From positions 1-64,000 of the forward strand of contig NW_026042850.1 in NCBI RefSeq assembly GCF_023856365.1: a stretch of 64,000 nt of DNA. The letters run 5' to 3'. Origin of the DNA: Brienomyrus brachyistius (taxonomy: Eukaryota > Chordata > Actinopteri > Osteoglossiformes > Mormyridae). This document shows positions 12,801-29,000 of the stretch, in pieces. The position numbers were made by a program, and so were the translations under genes. The notes beneath the pieces are model-generated. The model did not search any database. It was not told where the DNA came from and saw nothing but the letters and a program-made list of their open reading frames with translations. The stretch's first letter is position 1. Each line of letters starts with the position of its first letter.

Positions 12801-15800
12801 ATATGCTAATATATTAATATGCAAATATGCTAATATGCTAATATGCTATGCTAATATGCTAATATGCTAATATGCTAATATGCTAATACGTTAATATGCT
12901 AACACGCTATGCTAATATGCTAATATGCTAATATGCTAATATGCTATGCTAATATGCTAATATGCTAATACGCTAACACGCTATGCTAATATGCTAATAT
13001 GCTAATATGCTAATATGCTATGCTAATATGCTAATATGCTAATATGCTAATATGCTATGCTAATATGCTAATACGCTAATATGCTAACATGCTATGCTAA
13101 TATGCTAATATGCTAATATGCTATGCTAATATGCTAATATGCTAATACGCTAACACGCTATGCAAATATGCTAATATGCTAATATGCTATGCTAATATGC
13201 TAATATGCTAATATGCTAATATGCTAATATACTATGCTAATATGCTAATATGCTAATATGCTAATATGCTATGCTAATATGCTAATATGCTAATATGCTA
13301 ATATGCTAATATGCTATGTTAATACGCTAATATGCTAACACGTTATGCTAATATGCTAATATGCTAATATGCTATGCTAATATGCTAATATGCTATGCTA
13401 ATATGCTAATATGCTAATATGCTAACACGATATGCTAATATGCTAATATGCTAATATGCTAATATGCTAACACGCTATGCTAATATGCTAATATGCTAAT
13501 ATGCTAATATGTTAATTAGCTAATATGGTAATATACTAATATGCTAATATGCTATGCTAATTTGCTAATATGTTAATATGCTAATGCGCTAATATGCTAA
13601 CACGCTATGCTAATATGCTAATATGCTAATATGCTAATATGCTATGCTAATATGCTAATATGCTAATACGCTAATATGCTAACACGCTATGCTAATATGC
13701 TAATATGCTAATATGCTAATATGCTAATATGCTATGCTAATTTGCTAATATGCTAATGTGCTAATATGTTAATATGCTAACACGCTATGCTAATATGCTA
13801 ATATGCTAATACGCTAATATGCTAACACGCTATGCTAATATGCTAATATGCTAATATGCTAATATGTTAATATGCTAATATGCTATGCTAATTTGCTAAT
13901 ATGCTAATGTGCTAATATGTTAATATGCTAACACGCTATACTAATATGCTAATATGCTAATATGCTAATATGCTATGCTAATATGCTAATATGTTAATAT
14001 GCCAATATGCTAATATGCTATGCTAATATGCTAATATGTTAATATGCTAATATGCTATGCTAATATACTAATATGTTAATATGTTAATATGCTATGCTAA
14101 TATGTTAATATGCTAATATGCTAATATGCTAATATGTTAATTCTCTAATATGCTAATATGCTAATATGCTAATATGCTAACATGCTATGCTAATATGCTA
14201 ATATGCTAATATGTTAATATGCTAATATGCTATGCTAATATGCTAATATACTAATATGCTAATATGCTATGCTAATATGCTAATATGCTAATACGCTAAC
14301 ACGCTATGCTAATATGCTAATATGCTAATATGCTAATATGCTAATATGCTATGCTAATATACTAATATGCTAATATGCTAATACGCTAACACGCTATGCT
14401 AATATGCTAATATGCTATGCTAATATGCTAATATGCTAATATGCTATGCTAATATGTTAATACGCTAACACGCTATGCTAATATGCTAATATGCTAATAT
14501 GCTAATATGCTAATATGCTATGCTAATATGCTAATATGCTAATATGCTAATATGCTATGCTAATATGCTAATATGCTATGCTAATATGCTAATATGCTAA
14601 TATGCTAATATGCTATGTTAATATGCTAAATATGGTAATATGCTAATATGCTATGCTAATATGCTAATATGCTAATATGCTAACACGCTATGCTAATATG
14701 CTAATATGCTAATATGCTATGCTAATATGCTAATATGCTAATATGCTATGCTAATATACTAATATGCTAATATGCTATGCTAATATGCTAATATGTTAAT
14801 ATGCTAATATGCTATGCTAATATCCTAATATGCTAATACGCTAACACGCTATGCTAATATGCTAATATGCTAATATGCTATGTTAATATGCTAAATATGG
14901 TAATATGCTAATATGCTATGCTAATATGCTAATATGCTAATATGCTAACACGCTATGCTAATATGCTAATATGCTAATATGCTATGCTAATATGTTAATA
15001 TGCTAATATGCTATGCTAATATACTAATATGCTAATATGCTATGCTAATATGCTAATATGTTAATATGCTAATATGCTATGCTAATATCCTAATATGCTA
15101 ATACGCTAACACGCTATGCTAATATGCTAATATGCTAATATGCTAATATGCTATGCTAATATGCTAATATGCTAATACGCTAACACGCTATGCTAATATG
15201 CTATGCTAATATGCTAACATGCTAATATACTATGCTAATATGCTAATATGCTAATATGCTAATATGCTATGCTAATATGCTAATATGTTAATATGCTAAT
15301 ATGCTATGCTAATATGCTAATATGCTAATACGCTAACACGCTATGCTAATATGCTAATATGCTAATATGTTAATATGCTATGCTAATATGCTATGCTAAT
15401 ACGCTAACACGTTATGCTAATATGCTAATATGCTAATATGTTAATATGCTAATATGCTAATATGCTAATATGCTAATATGCTATGCTAATATGCTAATAT
15501 CCTAATATGTTAATATGCTATGTTAATATGCTAATATGCTAATATGCTAATATGCTAATATGCTATGCTAATATGCTAATATGCTAATATGCTAATATGC
15601 TATGCTAATATGCTAATATGCTAATATGCTAATATGATAATATGCTAATATGCTAATATGCTAATATGCTAATATGCTAATATGCTAACACGCTATGTTA
15701 ATATGCTAATATGCTAATATGCTAATATGCTAATACGCTAATATGCTAACACGCTATGCTAATATGCTAATATGCTAATATGCTAATATGCTATGCTAAT

Positions 15801-16061
15801 ATGCTAATATGCTAATATGCTAACACGCTATGCTAATATGCTATGCTAATATGCTAATATGCTAATATGCTAATATGCTAATATGCTAATAAGCTAATAT
15901 GCTAATATGCTAATATGCTAATATGCTATGCTAATATGCTAATATGCTAATATGCTATGCTAATATGCTAATATGCTAATACGCTAACACGCTATGCTAA
16001 TATGCTAATATGCTAATATGTTAATATGCTATGCTAATATGCTATGCTAATACGCTAACAC
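9897..16061 (+). repeat. 6.0-6.27 kb subunit, second in HOR copy 1, with terminal duplication
   Basis: This is the tandem partner of the subunit beginning at 3631, with the same landmark order. The CTTATATGC landmark at 9681 lies only 216 bp before GATAATAT at 9897, whereas at the HOR start these lie 3483 bp apart (148 and 3631). The second subunit is therefore joined in a way that skips about 3.27 kb of the HOR start, as an unequal exchange would produce (inference). Its end carries the extra 651-bp duplication listed separately. Confidence 0.85.
15411..16061 (+). repeat. Local 651-bp duplication at the end of HOR copy 1
   Basis: The junction word ACACGTTATG (its GTTATG at 15411) is repeated with its flanks at 16062, 651 bp later. 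Copy 2 has this word once (31625). The first occurrence leads into a stretch with GATAATAT at 15636 and the second leads to CTTATATGC at 16354. This single event accounts for the length difference between HOR copy 1 (16206 bp) and copy 2 (15555 bp). Confidence 0.8.
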
Positions 16062-19000
16062 GTTATGCTAATATGCTAATATGCTAATATGTTAATATGC
16101 TAATATGTTAATATGCTAATATGCTAATATGCTAATATGCTATGCTAATCTGCTAATATGTTAATATGCTAATATGCTATGTTAATATGCTAATATGCTA
16201 ATATGCTAATATGCTAATATGCTATGCTAATATGCTAATATGCTAATATGCTAATATGCTATGCTAATATGCTAATATGCTAATATGCTATGTTAATATG
16301 CTAATATGCTAATTTGTTAATATGCTATGCTAATATGCTAATATGCTAATATGCTTATATGCTATGTTAATATGCTAATATGTTAATATGCTAATATGCT
16401 ATGCTAATATGCTAATATGCTAATATGCTAATATGCTATGCTAATATGCTAATATGCTAATATGCTAATATGCTAATACGCTAACACGCTATGCTAATAT
16501 GCTAATATGCTATGCTAATATGCTAATATACTAATATGCTAATTTGCTAATATGCTAATATGCTATGCTAATATGCTAATATGCTAATATACTAATATGC
16601 TAATACGCTAATATGCTAACACGCTATGCTAATATGCTAATATGCTAATATGCTAATATGCTATGCTAATATGCTAATATGCTAATACGCTAACACGCTA
16701 TGCTAATATGCTAATATGCTAATATGCTAATATGCTATGCTATGCTAATATGCTATGCTATACTAATATGCTAATATGCTAATATGCTAATATGCTAATG
16801 TTAATATGCTAATATGCTATGCTAATATGCTAATATGCTAATACGCTAATATGCTAACATGCTATACTAATATGCTAATATGCTAATATGCTAATATGCT
16901 ATGCTAATATGCTAATATGTTAATATGCTAATATGCTATGCTAATATGCTAATATGTTAATATGTTAATATGCTATGCTAATATGCTAATATACTAATAT
17001 GCTAATATGCTATGCTAATACACTATGCTAACACGATATGCTAATATGCTAATATGCTAAAATGCTAATACGCTAATACGCTAATATGCTAACACGCTAT
17101 GCTAATATGCTAATATGCTAATATGCTAATATGCTATGCTAATATGCTAATATGCTAATATGCTAATACGCTAATATACTATGCTAATATACTATGCTAA
17201 TATGCTAATATGCTAATATGTTAATATGCTAATGTGCTATGCTAATATGCTAATATGCTAATACACTAACACGCTATGCTAATATGTTAATATGCTAATA
17301 TGCTATGCTAATATATTAATATGCTAATATGCTAATATGCTATGCTAATATGCTAATATACTAATATGCTAATATGCTAATACGCTAATACGCTAATATG
17401 CTAACACGCTATGCTAATATGCTAATATGCTAATATGCTAATATGCTAATATACTATGCTAATATGCTAATATGCTAATACGCTAATACGCTATGCTAAT
17501 ATGCTAATATGTTAATATGCTAATATGCTAATATGCTATGCTAATATGCTAATATGCTAATATGCTAATATGCTATGCTAATATGCTAATATACTAATAT
17601 GCTAATATGCTAACATGCTATGCTAATATGCTAATATGCTAATATGCTAATATGCTAATATGCTAATATGCTAATACGCTAATATGCTAACACGCTATGC
17701 TAATATGCTAATATGCTAATATGCTAATATGCTATGCTAATATGCTAATATGCTAATACGCTAACACGCTATGCTAATATGCTATGCTAATATGCTAATA
17801 TGCTAATATACTATGCTAATATGCTAATATGCTAATATGCTATGCTAATATGCTAATGTGCTAATATGCTAATATGCTATGCTAATATGCTAATATGCTA
17901 ATACGCTAACACGCTATGCTAATATGCTAATATGCTAATATGCTAATATGCTATGCTAATATGCTATGCTAATATGCTAATATGCTAATATGCTATACTA
18001 ATATACTAATATGCTAATATGCTATGCTAATATGCTAATATGCTAATATGCTATGCTAATATGCTAATATGCTAATATGCTAATATGCTATGCTAATATG
18101 CTAATATGCTAATATGCTAATATGCTATGCTAATATGCTATGGTAATATGCTAATATGCTAATACGCTAACACGCTATGCTAATATGCTATGCTAATATG
18201 CTATGCTAATATGCTATGCTAATATGCTAATATGCTAATATGCTAATATGCTAATATACTATGCTAATATGCTAATATGCTATGCTAATATGCTAATATG
18301 CTAATATGCTATGCTAATATGCTAATATGCTAATATGTTAATATGCTAACACGCTATGCTAATATGCTAATATGCTATGCTAATATGGTAATATGCTATG
18401 CTAATATGGTAATATGCTAATATGCTATGCTAATATACTAATATGTTAATATGCTAATATGCTAATATGCTATGCTAATATGCTAATATGTTAATATGCT
18501 AATATGCTATGCTAATATGCTAATATGCTAATATGCTAATATGCTATGCTAATATGTTAATATGCTAATATGCTAATATGCTAATATGCTATGCTAATAT
18601 GCTAATATGCTAATATGCTAATACGCTAACACGCTATGCTAATATGCTAATATACTAATATGCTAATATGCTATGCGAATATGCTATGCTAATATGCTAT
18701 GCTAATATGCTATGTTAATATGCTAATATGCTAATATGTTAATATGCTAATATGCTAATATACTATGCTAATATGCTAATATGCTAATATGCTATGCTAA
18801 TATGCTAATATGCTATGCTAATATGCTAATATGCTAATACGTTAACACGCTATGCTAATATGCTAATATGCTAATATGCTAATATGTTATGCTAATATGC
18901 TATGCTAATATGCTAATATGCTAATATGCTAATATGCTAATATGCTATGCTAATATGCTAATATGCTAATATGCTAATATGCTAACACCTTATACTATGC

Positions 19001-19831
19001 TAATATGCTAATATGCTAATATGCTAATATGCTAATATGCTATGTTAATATGCTAATATGCTAATATGCTAATATGCTATGCTAATATGCTAATATGCTA
19101 ATACGCTAACACGCTATGCTAATATGCTAATATGCTAATATGCTAATATACTATGCTAATATGCTAATATGTTAATATGCTAATATGCTATGCTAATATG
19201 CTAATATGCTAATATGCTATGCTAATATGCTAATATGCTAATATGCTAATATGCTATGCTAATATGCTAATATGCTAATATGCTAACACGCTATGCTAAT
19301 ATGCTAATATGCTAATATGCTAATATGCTATGCTAATATGCTAATATGCTAATACGCTAACACGCTATGCTAATATGCTATGCTAATATGCTAATATGCT
19401 AATATGCTAATATGTTAATATGCTATGCTAATATGCTAATATGCTAATTTGCTAATATGCTATGCTAATATGCTAATATGCTAATACGCTAACACGCTAT
19501 GCTAATATGCTAATATGCTAATATGCTAATATGCTATGCTAATATGCTAATATGTTAATACGCTAATATGCTAACACGCTATGCTAATATGCTAATATGC
19601 TAATATGCTAATATGCTATGCTAATTTGCTAATATGCTAATATACTAATATGCTAATATGCTAATATGCTAATATGCTATGCTAATATGCTAATATGCTA
19701 ATATGCTAACACGCTATGCTAATATGCTAATATGCTAATATGCTATGTTAATATGCTAATATGCTAATATGCTAATATGCTAATATGCTAATATGCTATG
19801 CTAATATGCTAATATGCTAATATGCTAATAT

Positions 19832-22800
19832 GATAATATGCTAATATGCTAATATGCTAATATGCTAATATGCTAATACGCTAACACGCTATGCTAATAT
19901 GCTAATATGCTATGCTAATATGCTAATATGCTAATATGCTAATATGCTAATATACTATGCTAATATGTTAATATGCTAATATGCTAATATGCTAATATGC
20001 TAATATGCTAATACGCTAATATGCTAATACGCTAATATGCTAACACGCTATGCTAATATGCTAATATGCTAATATGCTAATATGCTAATATGCTATGCTA
20101 ATATGCTAATATGCTAATATGCTAATATGCTAATATGCTAATACGCTAACACGCTATGCTAATATGCTAATATGCTAATATACTAATATGCTATGCTAAT
20201 ATGCTAATATGTTAATATGTTAATATGCTAATATGTTAATATGCTAATATGCTATGCTAATATGCTAATATGTTAATATGCTAATACGTTAATATGCTAA
20301 CATGCTATGCTAATATGCTAATATGTTAATATGCTAATATGCTACGCTAATATGCTAATATGCTAATACGCTAACACGCTATGCTAATATGCTAATATGC
20401 TAATATGCTATGCTAATATGCTAATATGCTAATATGCTAATATGCTAATATGCTATGCTAATATGCAAATATGCAAATATGCAAATATGCTAATATGCTA
20501 ATATGCTAATATGCTAATATGCTATGCTAATATGCTATGCTAATATGCTAATATGCTAATACGCTAACACGCTATGCTAATATGCTATGCTAATATGCTA
20601 TGCTAATATGCTAATATGCTAATATACTATGTTAATATGCTAATATGCTAATATGCTAATATGCTATGCTAATATGCTAATATGCTAATATGCTATGCTA
20701 ATATGCTAATATGTTAATATGCTAACACGCTATGCTAATATGCTAATATGCTATGCTAATATGGTAATATGTTAATATACTATGCTAATATACTAATATG
20801 TTAATATGCTAATATGCTAATATGCTATGCTAATATGCTAATATGCTAATATGCTAATATGCTATGCTAATATGCTAATATGCTAATATGCTAATATGCT
20901 ATGCTAATATGTTAATATGCTAATATGCTAATATGCTAATATGCTAATATGCTATGCTAATATGCTAATATGCTAATACGCTAACACGCTATGCTAATAT
21001 GCTAATATACTAATATGCTAATATGCTATGCTAATATGCTATGCTAATATGCTATGCTAATATGCTATGCTAATATGCTAATATGTTAATATGCTAATAT
21101 GCTAATATGCTAATATGCTAATATACTATGCTAATATGCTAATATGCTAATATGCTAATATGCTATGCTAATATGCTAATATGCTAATACGTTAACACGC
21201 TATGCTAATATGCTAATATGCTAATATGCTAATATGTTACGCTAATATGCTATGCTAATATGCTAATATGCTAATATGCTAATATGCTATACTAATATAC
21301 TAATACGCTAACACGTTATACTATGCTAATATGCTAATATGCTAATATGCTAATATGCTATGTTAATATGCTAATATGCTAATATGTTAATATGCTATGC
21401 TAATATGCTAATATGCTAATACGCTAACACGCTGCTAATATGCTAATATGCTAATATGCTAATATGCTATGCTAATATGCTAATATGCTAATATGCTATG
21501 CTAATATGCTAATATGCTAATATGCTAATATGCTAATATGCTATGCTAATATGCTAATATGCTAATATGCTAATATGCTAACACGCTATGCTAATATGCT
21601 ATGCTAATATGCTAATATACTTAAATGCTATGCTAATATGCTAACATGCTAATATGCTAACATGCTAATATGCTAATATGCTAATTTGCTAATATGCTAA
21701 TATACTATGCTAATATGCTAATATGCTAATATGCTAATATGCTAATATGCTATGCTAATATGCTAATATGCTAATATGCTAATATGCTATGCTAATATGC
21801 TAATATGCTAATATGCTAATATGCTATGCTAATATGCTAATATGCTAATATGCTAATATGCTATGCTAATATGCTAATATGCTAACACGCTATGCTAATA
21901 TGCTAATATGCTAATATGCTAATATGCTAATATGCTATGCTAATATGCTATGCTAATATACTAATATGCTAATATGCTAATATACTATGCTAATATGTTA
22001 ATATGCTAATATGCTATGCTAATATGCTAATATGCTAATATGCTATGCTAATATGCTAATATGCTAATATGCTAATATGCTATGCTAATATGCTAATATG
22101 CTAATATGCTAATATGCTATGGTAATATGCTAATATGCTAATACGCTAACACGCTATGCTAATATGCTATGCTAATATGCTATGCTAATATGCTAATATG
22201 CTAATATACTATGCTAATATGCTAATATGCTAATTTGCTAATATGCTATTCTAATATAATATGCTAATATGCTAATATGCTATGCTAATATGCTAATATG
22301 CTAATACGTTAACACGCTATGCTAATATGCAAATATGCTAATATGCTAATATGTTATGCTAATATGCTAATATGCTAATATGTTATGCTAATATGCTATG
22401 CTAATATGCTAATATGCTAATATGCTAATATGCTATACTAATATGCTAATATGCTAATACGCTAACACGTTATACTATGCTAATATGCTAATATGCTAAT
22501 ATGCTAATATGCTATGTTAATATGCTAATATGCTAATATGCTAATATGCTAATATGCTATGCTAATATGCTAATATGCTAATACGCTAACACGCTGCTAA
22601 TATGCTAATATGCTAATATGCTAATATGCTATGCTAATATGCTAATATGCTAATATACTATGCTAATATGCTAATATGCTAATATGCTAATATGCTATGC
22701 TAATATGCTAATATGCTAATATGCTAACACGCTATGCTAATATGCTATGCTAATATGCTAATATGCTTAAATGCTATGCTAATATGCTAACATGCTAATA

Positions 22801-25800
22801 TGCTAACATGTTAATATGCTAATATGCTAATTTGCTAATATGCTAATATGCTATGCTAATATGCTAATATGCTAATATGCTAATATGCTAATATGCTATG
22901 CTAATATGCTAATATGCTAATATGCTAATATGCTATGCTAATATGCTAATATGCTAATATGCTATGCTAATATGCTAATATATTAATATGCTAATATGCT
23001 AATATGCTAATATGCTATGCTAATATGCTAATATACTAATATGCTAATATGCTAATATGCTAATACGTTAATATGCTAACACGCTATGCTAATATGCTAA
23101 TATGCTAATATGCTAATATGCTATGCTAATATGCTAATATGCTAATACGCTAACACGCTATGCTAATATGCTAATATGCTAATATGCTAATATGCTATGC
23201 TAATATGCTAATATGCTAATATGCTAATATGCTATGCTAATATGCTAATACGCTAATATGCTAACATGCTATGCTAATATGCTAATATGCTAATATGCTA
23301 ATATGCTAATATGCTATGCTAATATGCTAATATGCTAATAAGCTAACACGCTATGCAAATATGCTAATATGCTAATATGCTATGCTAATATGCTAATATG
23401 CTAATATGCTAATATGCTAATATACTATGCTAATATGCTAATATGCTAATATGCTAATATGCTATGCTAATATGCTAATATGCTAATATGCTAATATGCT
23501 AATATGCTATGCTAATACGCTAATATGCTAACACGTTATGCTAATATGCTAATATGCTAATATGCTATGCTAATATGCTAATATGCTATGCTAATATGCT
23601 AATATGCTAATATGCTAACACGATATGCTAATATGCTAATATGCTAATATGCTAATATGCTAACACGCTATGCTAATATGCTAATATGCTAATATGCTAA
23701 TATGTTAATTAGCTAATATGCTAATATGCTAATATGCTAATATGCTATGCTAATTTACTAATATGTTAATATGCTAATGCGCTAATATGCTAACACGCTA
23801 TGCTAATATGCTAATATGCTAATATGCTAATATGCTATGCTAATATGCTAATATGCTAATACGCTAATATGCTAACACGCTATGCTAATATGCTAATATG
23901 CTAATATGCTAATATGCTAATATGCTATGCTAATTTGCTAATATGCTAATGTGCTAATATGTTAATATGCTAACACGCTATGCTAATATGCTAATATGCT
24001 AATACGCTAATATGCTAACACGCTATGCTAATATGCTAATATGCTAATATGCTAATATGCTAATATGCTAATATGCTATGCTAATTTGCTAATATGCTAA
24101 TGTGCTAATATGTTAATATACTAACACGCTATACTAATATGCTAATATGCTAATATGCTAATATGCTATGCTAATATGCTAATATGTTAATATGCTAATA
24201 TGCTAATATGCTATGCTAATATGCTAATATGTTAATATGCTAATATGCTATGCTAATATACTAATATGTTAATATGCTAATATGCTATGCTAATATGTTA
24301 ATATGCTAATATGCTAATATGCTAATATGTTAATTCTCTAATATGCTAATATGCTAATATGCTAATATGCTAACATGCTATGCTAATATGCTAATATGCT
24401 AATATATTAATATGCTAATATGCTATGCTAATATGCTAATATACTAATATGCTAATATGCTATGCTAATATGCTAATATGCTAATACGCTAACACGCTAT
24501 GCTAATATGCTAATATGCTAATATGCTAATATGCTAATATGCTATGCTAATATGCTAATATGCTAATATGCTAATACGCTAACACGCTATGCTAATATGC
24601 TAATATGCTATGCTAATATGCTAATATGCTAATATGCTATGCTAATATGTTAATACGCTAACACGCTATGCTAATATGCTAATATGCTAATATGCTAATA
24701 TGCTAATATGCTATGCTAATATGCTAATATGCTAATATGCTAATATGCTATGCTAATATGCTAATATGCTATGCTAATATGCTAATATGCTAATATGCTA
24801 ATATGCTATGTTAATATGCTAAATATGGTAATATGCTAATATGCTATGCTAATATGCTAATATGCTAATATGCTAACACGCTATGCTAATATGCTAATAT
24901 GCTAATATGCTATGCTAATATGCTAATATGCTAATATGCTATGCTAATATACTAATATGCTAATATGCTATGCTAATATGCTAATATGTTAATATGCTAA
25001 TATGCTATGCTAATATCCTAATATGCTAATACGCTAACACGCTATGCTAATATGCTAATATGCTAATATGCTATGTTAATATGCTAAATATGGTAATATG
25101 CTAATATGCTATGCTAATATGCTAATATGCTAATATGCCAACACGCTATGCTAATATGCTAATATGCTAATATGCTATGCTAATATGCTAATATGCTATG
25201 CTAATATACTAATATGCTAATATGCTATGCTAATATGCTAATATGTTAATATGCTAATATGCTATGCTAATATCCTAATATGCTAATACGCTAACACGCT
25301 ATGCTAATATGCTAATATGCTAATATGCTATGCTAATATGCTAATATGCTAATACGCTAACACGCTATGCTAATATGCTATGCTAATATGCTAACATGCT
25401 AATATACTATGCTAATATGCTAATATGCTAATATGCTAATATGCTATGCTAATATGCTAATATGTTAATATGCTAATATGCTATGCTAATATGCTAATAT
25501 GCTAATATGCTAACACGCTATGCTAATATGCTAATATGCTAATATGTTAATATGCTATGCTAATATGCTATGCTAATACGCTAACACGTTATGCTAATAT
25601 GCTAATATGCTAATATGTTAATATGCTAATATGCTAATATGCTAATATGCTAATATGCTATGCTAATATGCTAATATCCTAATATGTTAATATGCTATGT
25701 TAATATGCTAATATGCTAATATGCTAATATGCTAATATGCTATGCTAATATGCTAATATGCTAATATGCTAATATGCTATGCTAATATGCTAATATGCTA

Positions 25801-26095
25801 ATATGCTATGCTAATATGCTAATATGCTAATTTGCTAATATGCTATGCTAATATGCTAATATGCTAATATGCTTATATGCTATGTTAATATGCTAATATG
25901 CTAATATGCTAATATGCTAATATGCTATGCTAATATGCTAATATACTAATATGCTAATATGCTATGCTAATATGCTAATATGCTAATATGCTAATATGCT
26001 AATATGCTAATATGCTATGTTAATATGCTAATATGCTAATATGCTAATATGCTAATATGCTATGCTAATATGCTAATATGCTAATATGCTAATAT
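19832..26095 (+). repeat. 6.0-6.27 kb subunit, first in HOR copy 2
   Basis: Same organisation as 3631-9896. Landmark lags to the next subunit are GATAATAT 19832 to 26096 (6264), triple GCAAATAT 20464 to 26713 (6249), TATTCTAATATAA 22248 to 28276 (6028), TTAATTAG 23705 to 29718 (6013), TTAATTCTC 24330 to 30343 (6013), ACACGTTATG 25588 to 31625 (6037). The lags nearly equal those in HOR copy 1, so the pair of subunits was duplicated together as part of the 16.2 kb unit. Confidence 0.88.
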
Positions 26096-29000
26096 GATAA
26101 TATGCTAATATGCTAATATGCTAATATGCTAATATGCTAATACGCTAACACGCTATGCTAATATGCTAATATGCTATGCTAATATGCTAATATGCTAATA
26201 TGCTAATATGCTAATATACTATGCTAATATGTTAATATGCTAATATGCTAATATGCTAATATGCTAATATGCTAATACGCTAATATACTAATACGCTAAT
26301 ATGCTAACACGCTATGCTAATATGCTAATATGCTAATATGCTATGCTAATATGCTAATATGCTAATATGCTAATATGCTAATATGCTAATACGCTAACAC
26401 GCTATGCTAATATGCTAATATGCTAATATACTAATATGCTATGCTAATATGCTAATATGTTAATATGTTAATATGCTAATATGTTGTTATGCTAATATGC
26501 TATGCTAATATGCTAATATGCTAATATGCTAATACGTTAATATGCTAACATGCTATGCTAATATGCTAATATGTTAATATGCTAATATGCTACGCTAATA
26601 TGCTAATATGCTAATACGCTAACACGCTATGCTAATATGCTAATATGCTAATATGCTATGCTAATATGCTAATATGCTAATATGCTAATATGCTAATATG
26701 CTATGCTAATATGCAAATATGCAAATATGCAAATATGCTAATATGCTAATATGCTAATATGCTAATATGCTAATATGCTATGCTAATATGCTATGCTAAT
26801 ATGCTAATATGCTAATACGCTAACACGCTATGCTAATATGCTATGCTAATATGCTATGCTAATATGCTAATATGCTAATATACTATGTTAATATGCTAAT
26901 ATGCTAATATGCTAATATGCTATGCTAATATGCTAATATGCTAATATGCTATGCTAATATGCTAATATGTTAATATGCTAACACGCTATGCTAATATGCT
27001 AATATGCTATGCTAATATGGTAATATGTTAATATGCTATGCTAATATACTAATATGTTAATATGCTAATATGCTAATATGCTATGCTAATATGCTAATAT
27101 GCTAATATGCTAATATGCTATGCTAATATGCTAATATGCTAATATGCTAATATGCTATGCTAATATGCTAATATGCTAATACGTTAACACGCTATGCTAA
27201 TATGCTAATATGCTAATATGCTAATATGTTACGCTAATATGCTATGCTAATATGCTAATATGCTAATATGCTAATATGCTAATATGCTAATATGCTATAC
27301 TAATATACTAATACGCTAACACGTTATACTATGCTAATATGCTAATATGCTAATATGCTAATATGCTATGTTAATATGCTAATATGCTAATATGCTAATA
27401 TGCTATGCTAATATGCTAATATGCTAATACGCTAACACGCTGCTAATATGCTAATATGCTAATATGCTAATATGCTATGCTAATATGCTAATATGCTAAT
27501 ATACTAATATGCTATGCTAATATGCTAATATGCTAATATGCTAATATGCTAATATACTATGCTAATATGCTAATATGCTAATATGCTAATATGCTAACAC
27601 GCTATGCTAATATGCTATGCTAATATGCTAATATACTTAAATGCTATGCTAATATGCTAACATGCTAATATGCTAACATGCTAATATGCTAATATGCTAA
27701 TTTGCTAATATGCTAATATGCTATGCTAATATGCTAATATGCTAATATGCTAATATGCTAATATGCTATGCTAATATGCTAATATGCTAATATGCTAATA
27801 TGCTATGCTAATATGCTAATATGCTAATATGCTAATATGCTATGCTAATATGCTAATATGCTAATATGCTAATATGCTATGCTAATATGCTAATATGCTA
27901 ACACGCTATGCTAATATGCTAATATGCTAATATGCTAATATGCTAATATGCTATGCTAATATGCTATGCTAATATACTAATATGCTAATATGCTAATATA
28001 CTATGCTAATATGTTAATATGCTAATATGCTATGCTAATATGCTAATATGCTAATATGCTATGCTAATATGCTAATATGCTAATATGCTAATATGCTATG
28101 CTAATATGCTAATATGCTAATATGCTAATATACTATGCTAATATGCTATGGTAATATGCTAATATGCTAATACGCTAACACGCTATGCTAATATGCTATG
28201 CTAATATGCTATGCTAATATGCTAATATGCTAATATACTATGCTAATATGCTAATATACTAATTTGCTAATATGCTATTCTAATATAATATGCTAATATG
28301 CTAATATGCTATGCTAATATGCTAATATGCTAATACGTTAACACGCTATGCTAATATGCAAATATGCTAATATGCTAATATGTTATGCTAATATGCTAAT
28401 ATGCTAATATGTTATGCTAATATGCTATGCTAATATGCTAATATGCTAATATGCTAATATGCTATACTAATATGCTAATATGCTAATACGCTAACACGTT
28501 ATACTATGCTAATATGCTAATATGCTAATATGCTAATATGCTATGTTAATATGCTAATATGCTAATATGCTAATATGCTAATATGCTATGCTAATATGCT
28601 AATATGCTAATACGCTAACACGCTGCTAATATGCTAATATGCTAATATGCTAATATGCTATGCTAATATGCTAATATGCTAATATGCTATGCTAATATGC
28701 TAATATGCTAATATGCTAATATGCTATGCTAATATGCTAATATGCTAATATGCTAACACGCTATGCTAATATGCTATGCTAATATGCTAATATGCTTAAA
28801 TGCTATGCTAATATGCTAACATGCTAATATGCTAACATGCTAATATGCTAATATGCTAATTTGCTAATATGCTAATATGCTATGCTAATATGCTAATATG
28901 CTAATATGCTAATATGCTAATATGCTATGCTAATATGCTAATATGCTAATATGCTAATATGCTATGCTAATATGCTAATATGCTAATATGCTAATATGCT

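Larger units (their letters stand above)
1..16206 (+). repeat. 16.2 kb higher-order repeat, copy 1 (arbitrary phase)
   Basis: Rare landmark words in this interval recur about 16.2 kb downstream in the same order. Examples (copy 1 to copy 2): AATTTGTTAA at 105 and 16311; CTTATATGC at 148 and 16354; TAAAATGC at 853 and 17058; ACCTTATAC at 2781 and 18987; GATAATAT at 3631 and 19832; the triple GCAAATAT at 4271 and 20464; TATTCTAATATAA at 6061 and 22248; TTAATTCTC at 8131 and 24330, then 14137 and 30343. The lag drifts between 16186 and 16214 bp, as expected from gain or loss of 5-, 8- and 13-bp units. The first 60 bases match 16207 onward exactly by eye. The start is set by the window edge, not by a biological boundary. 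Confidence 0.93.
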
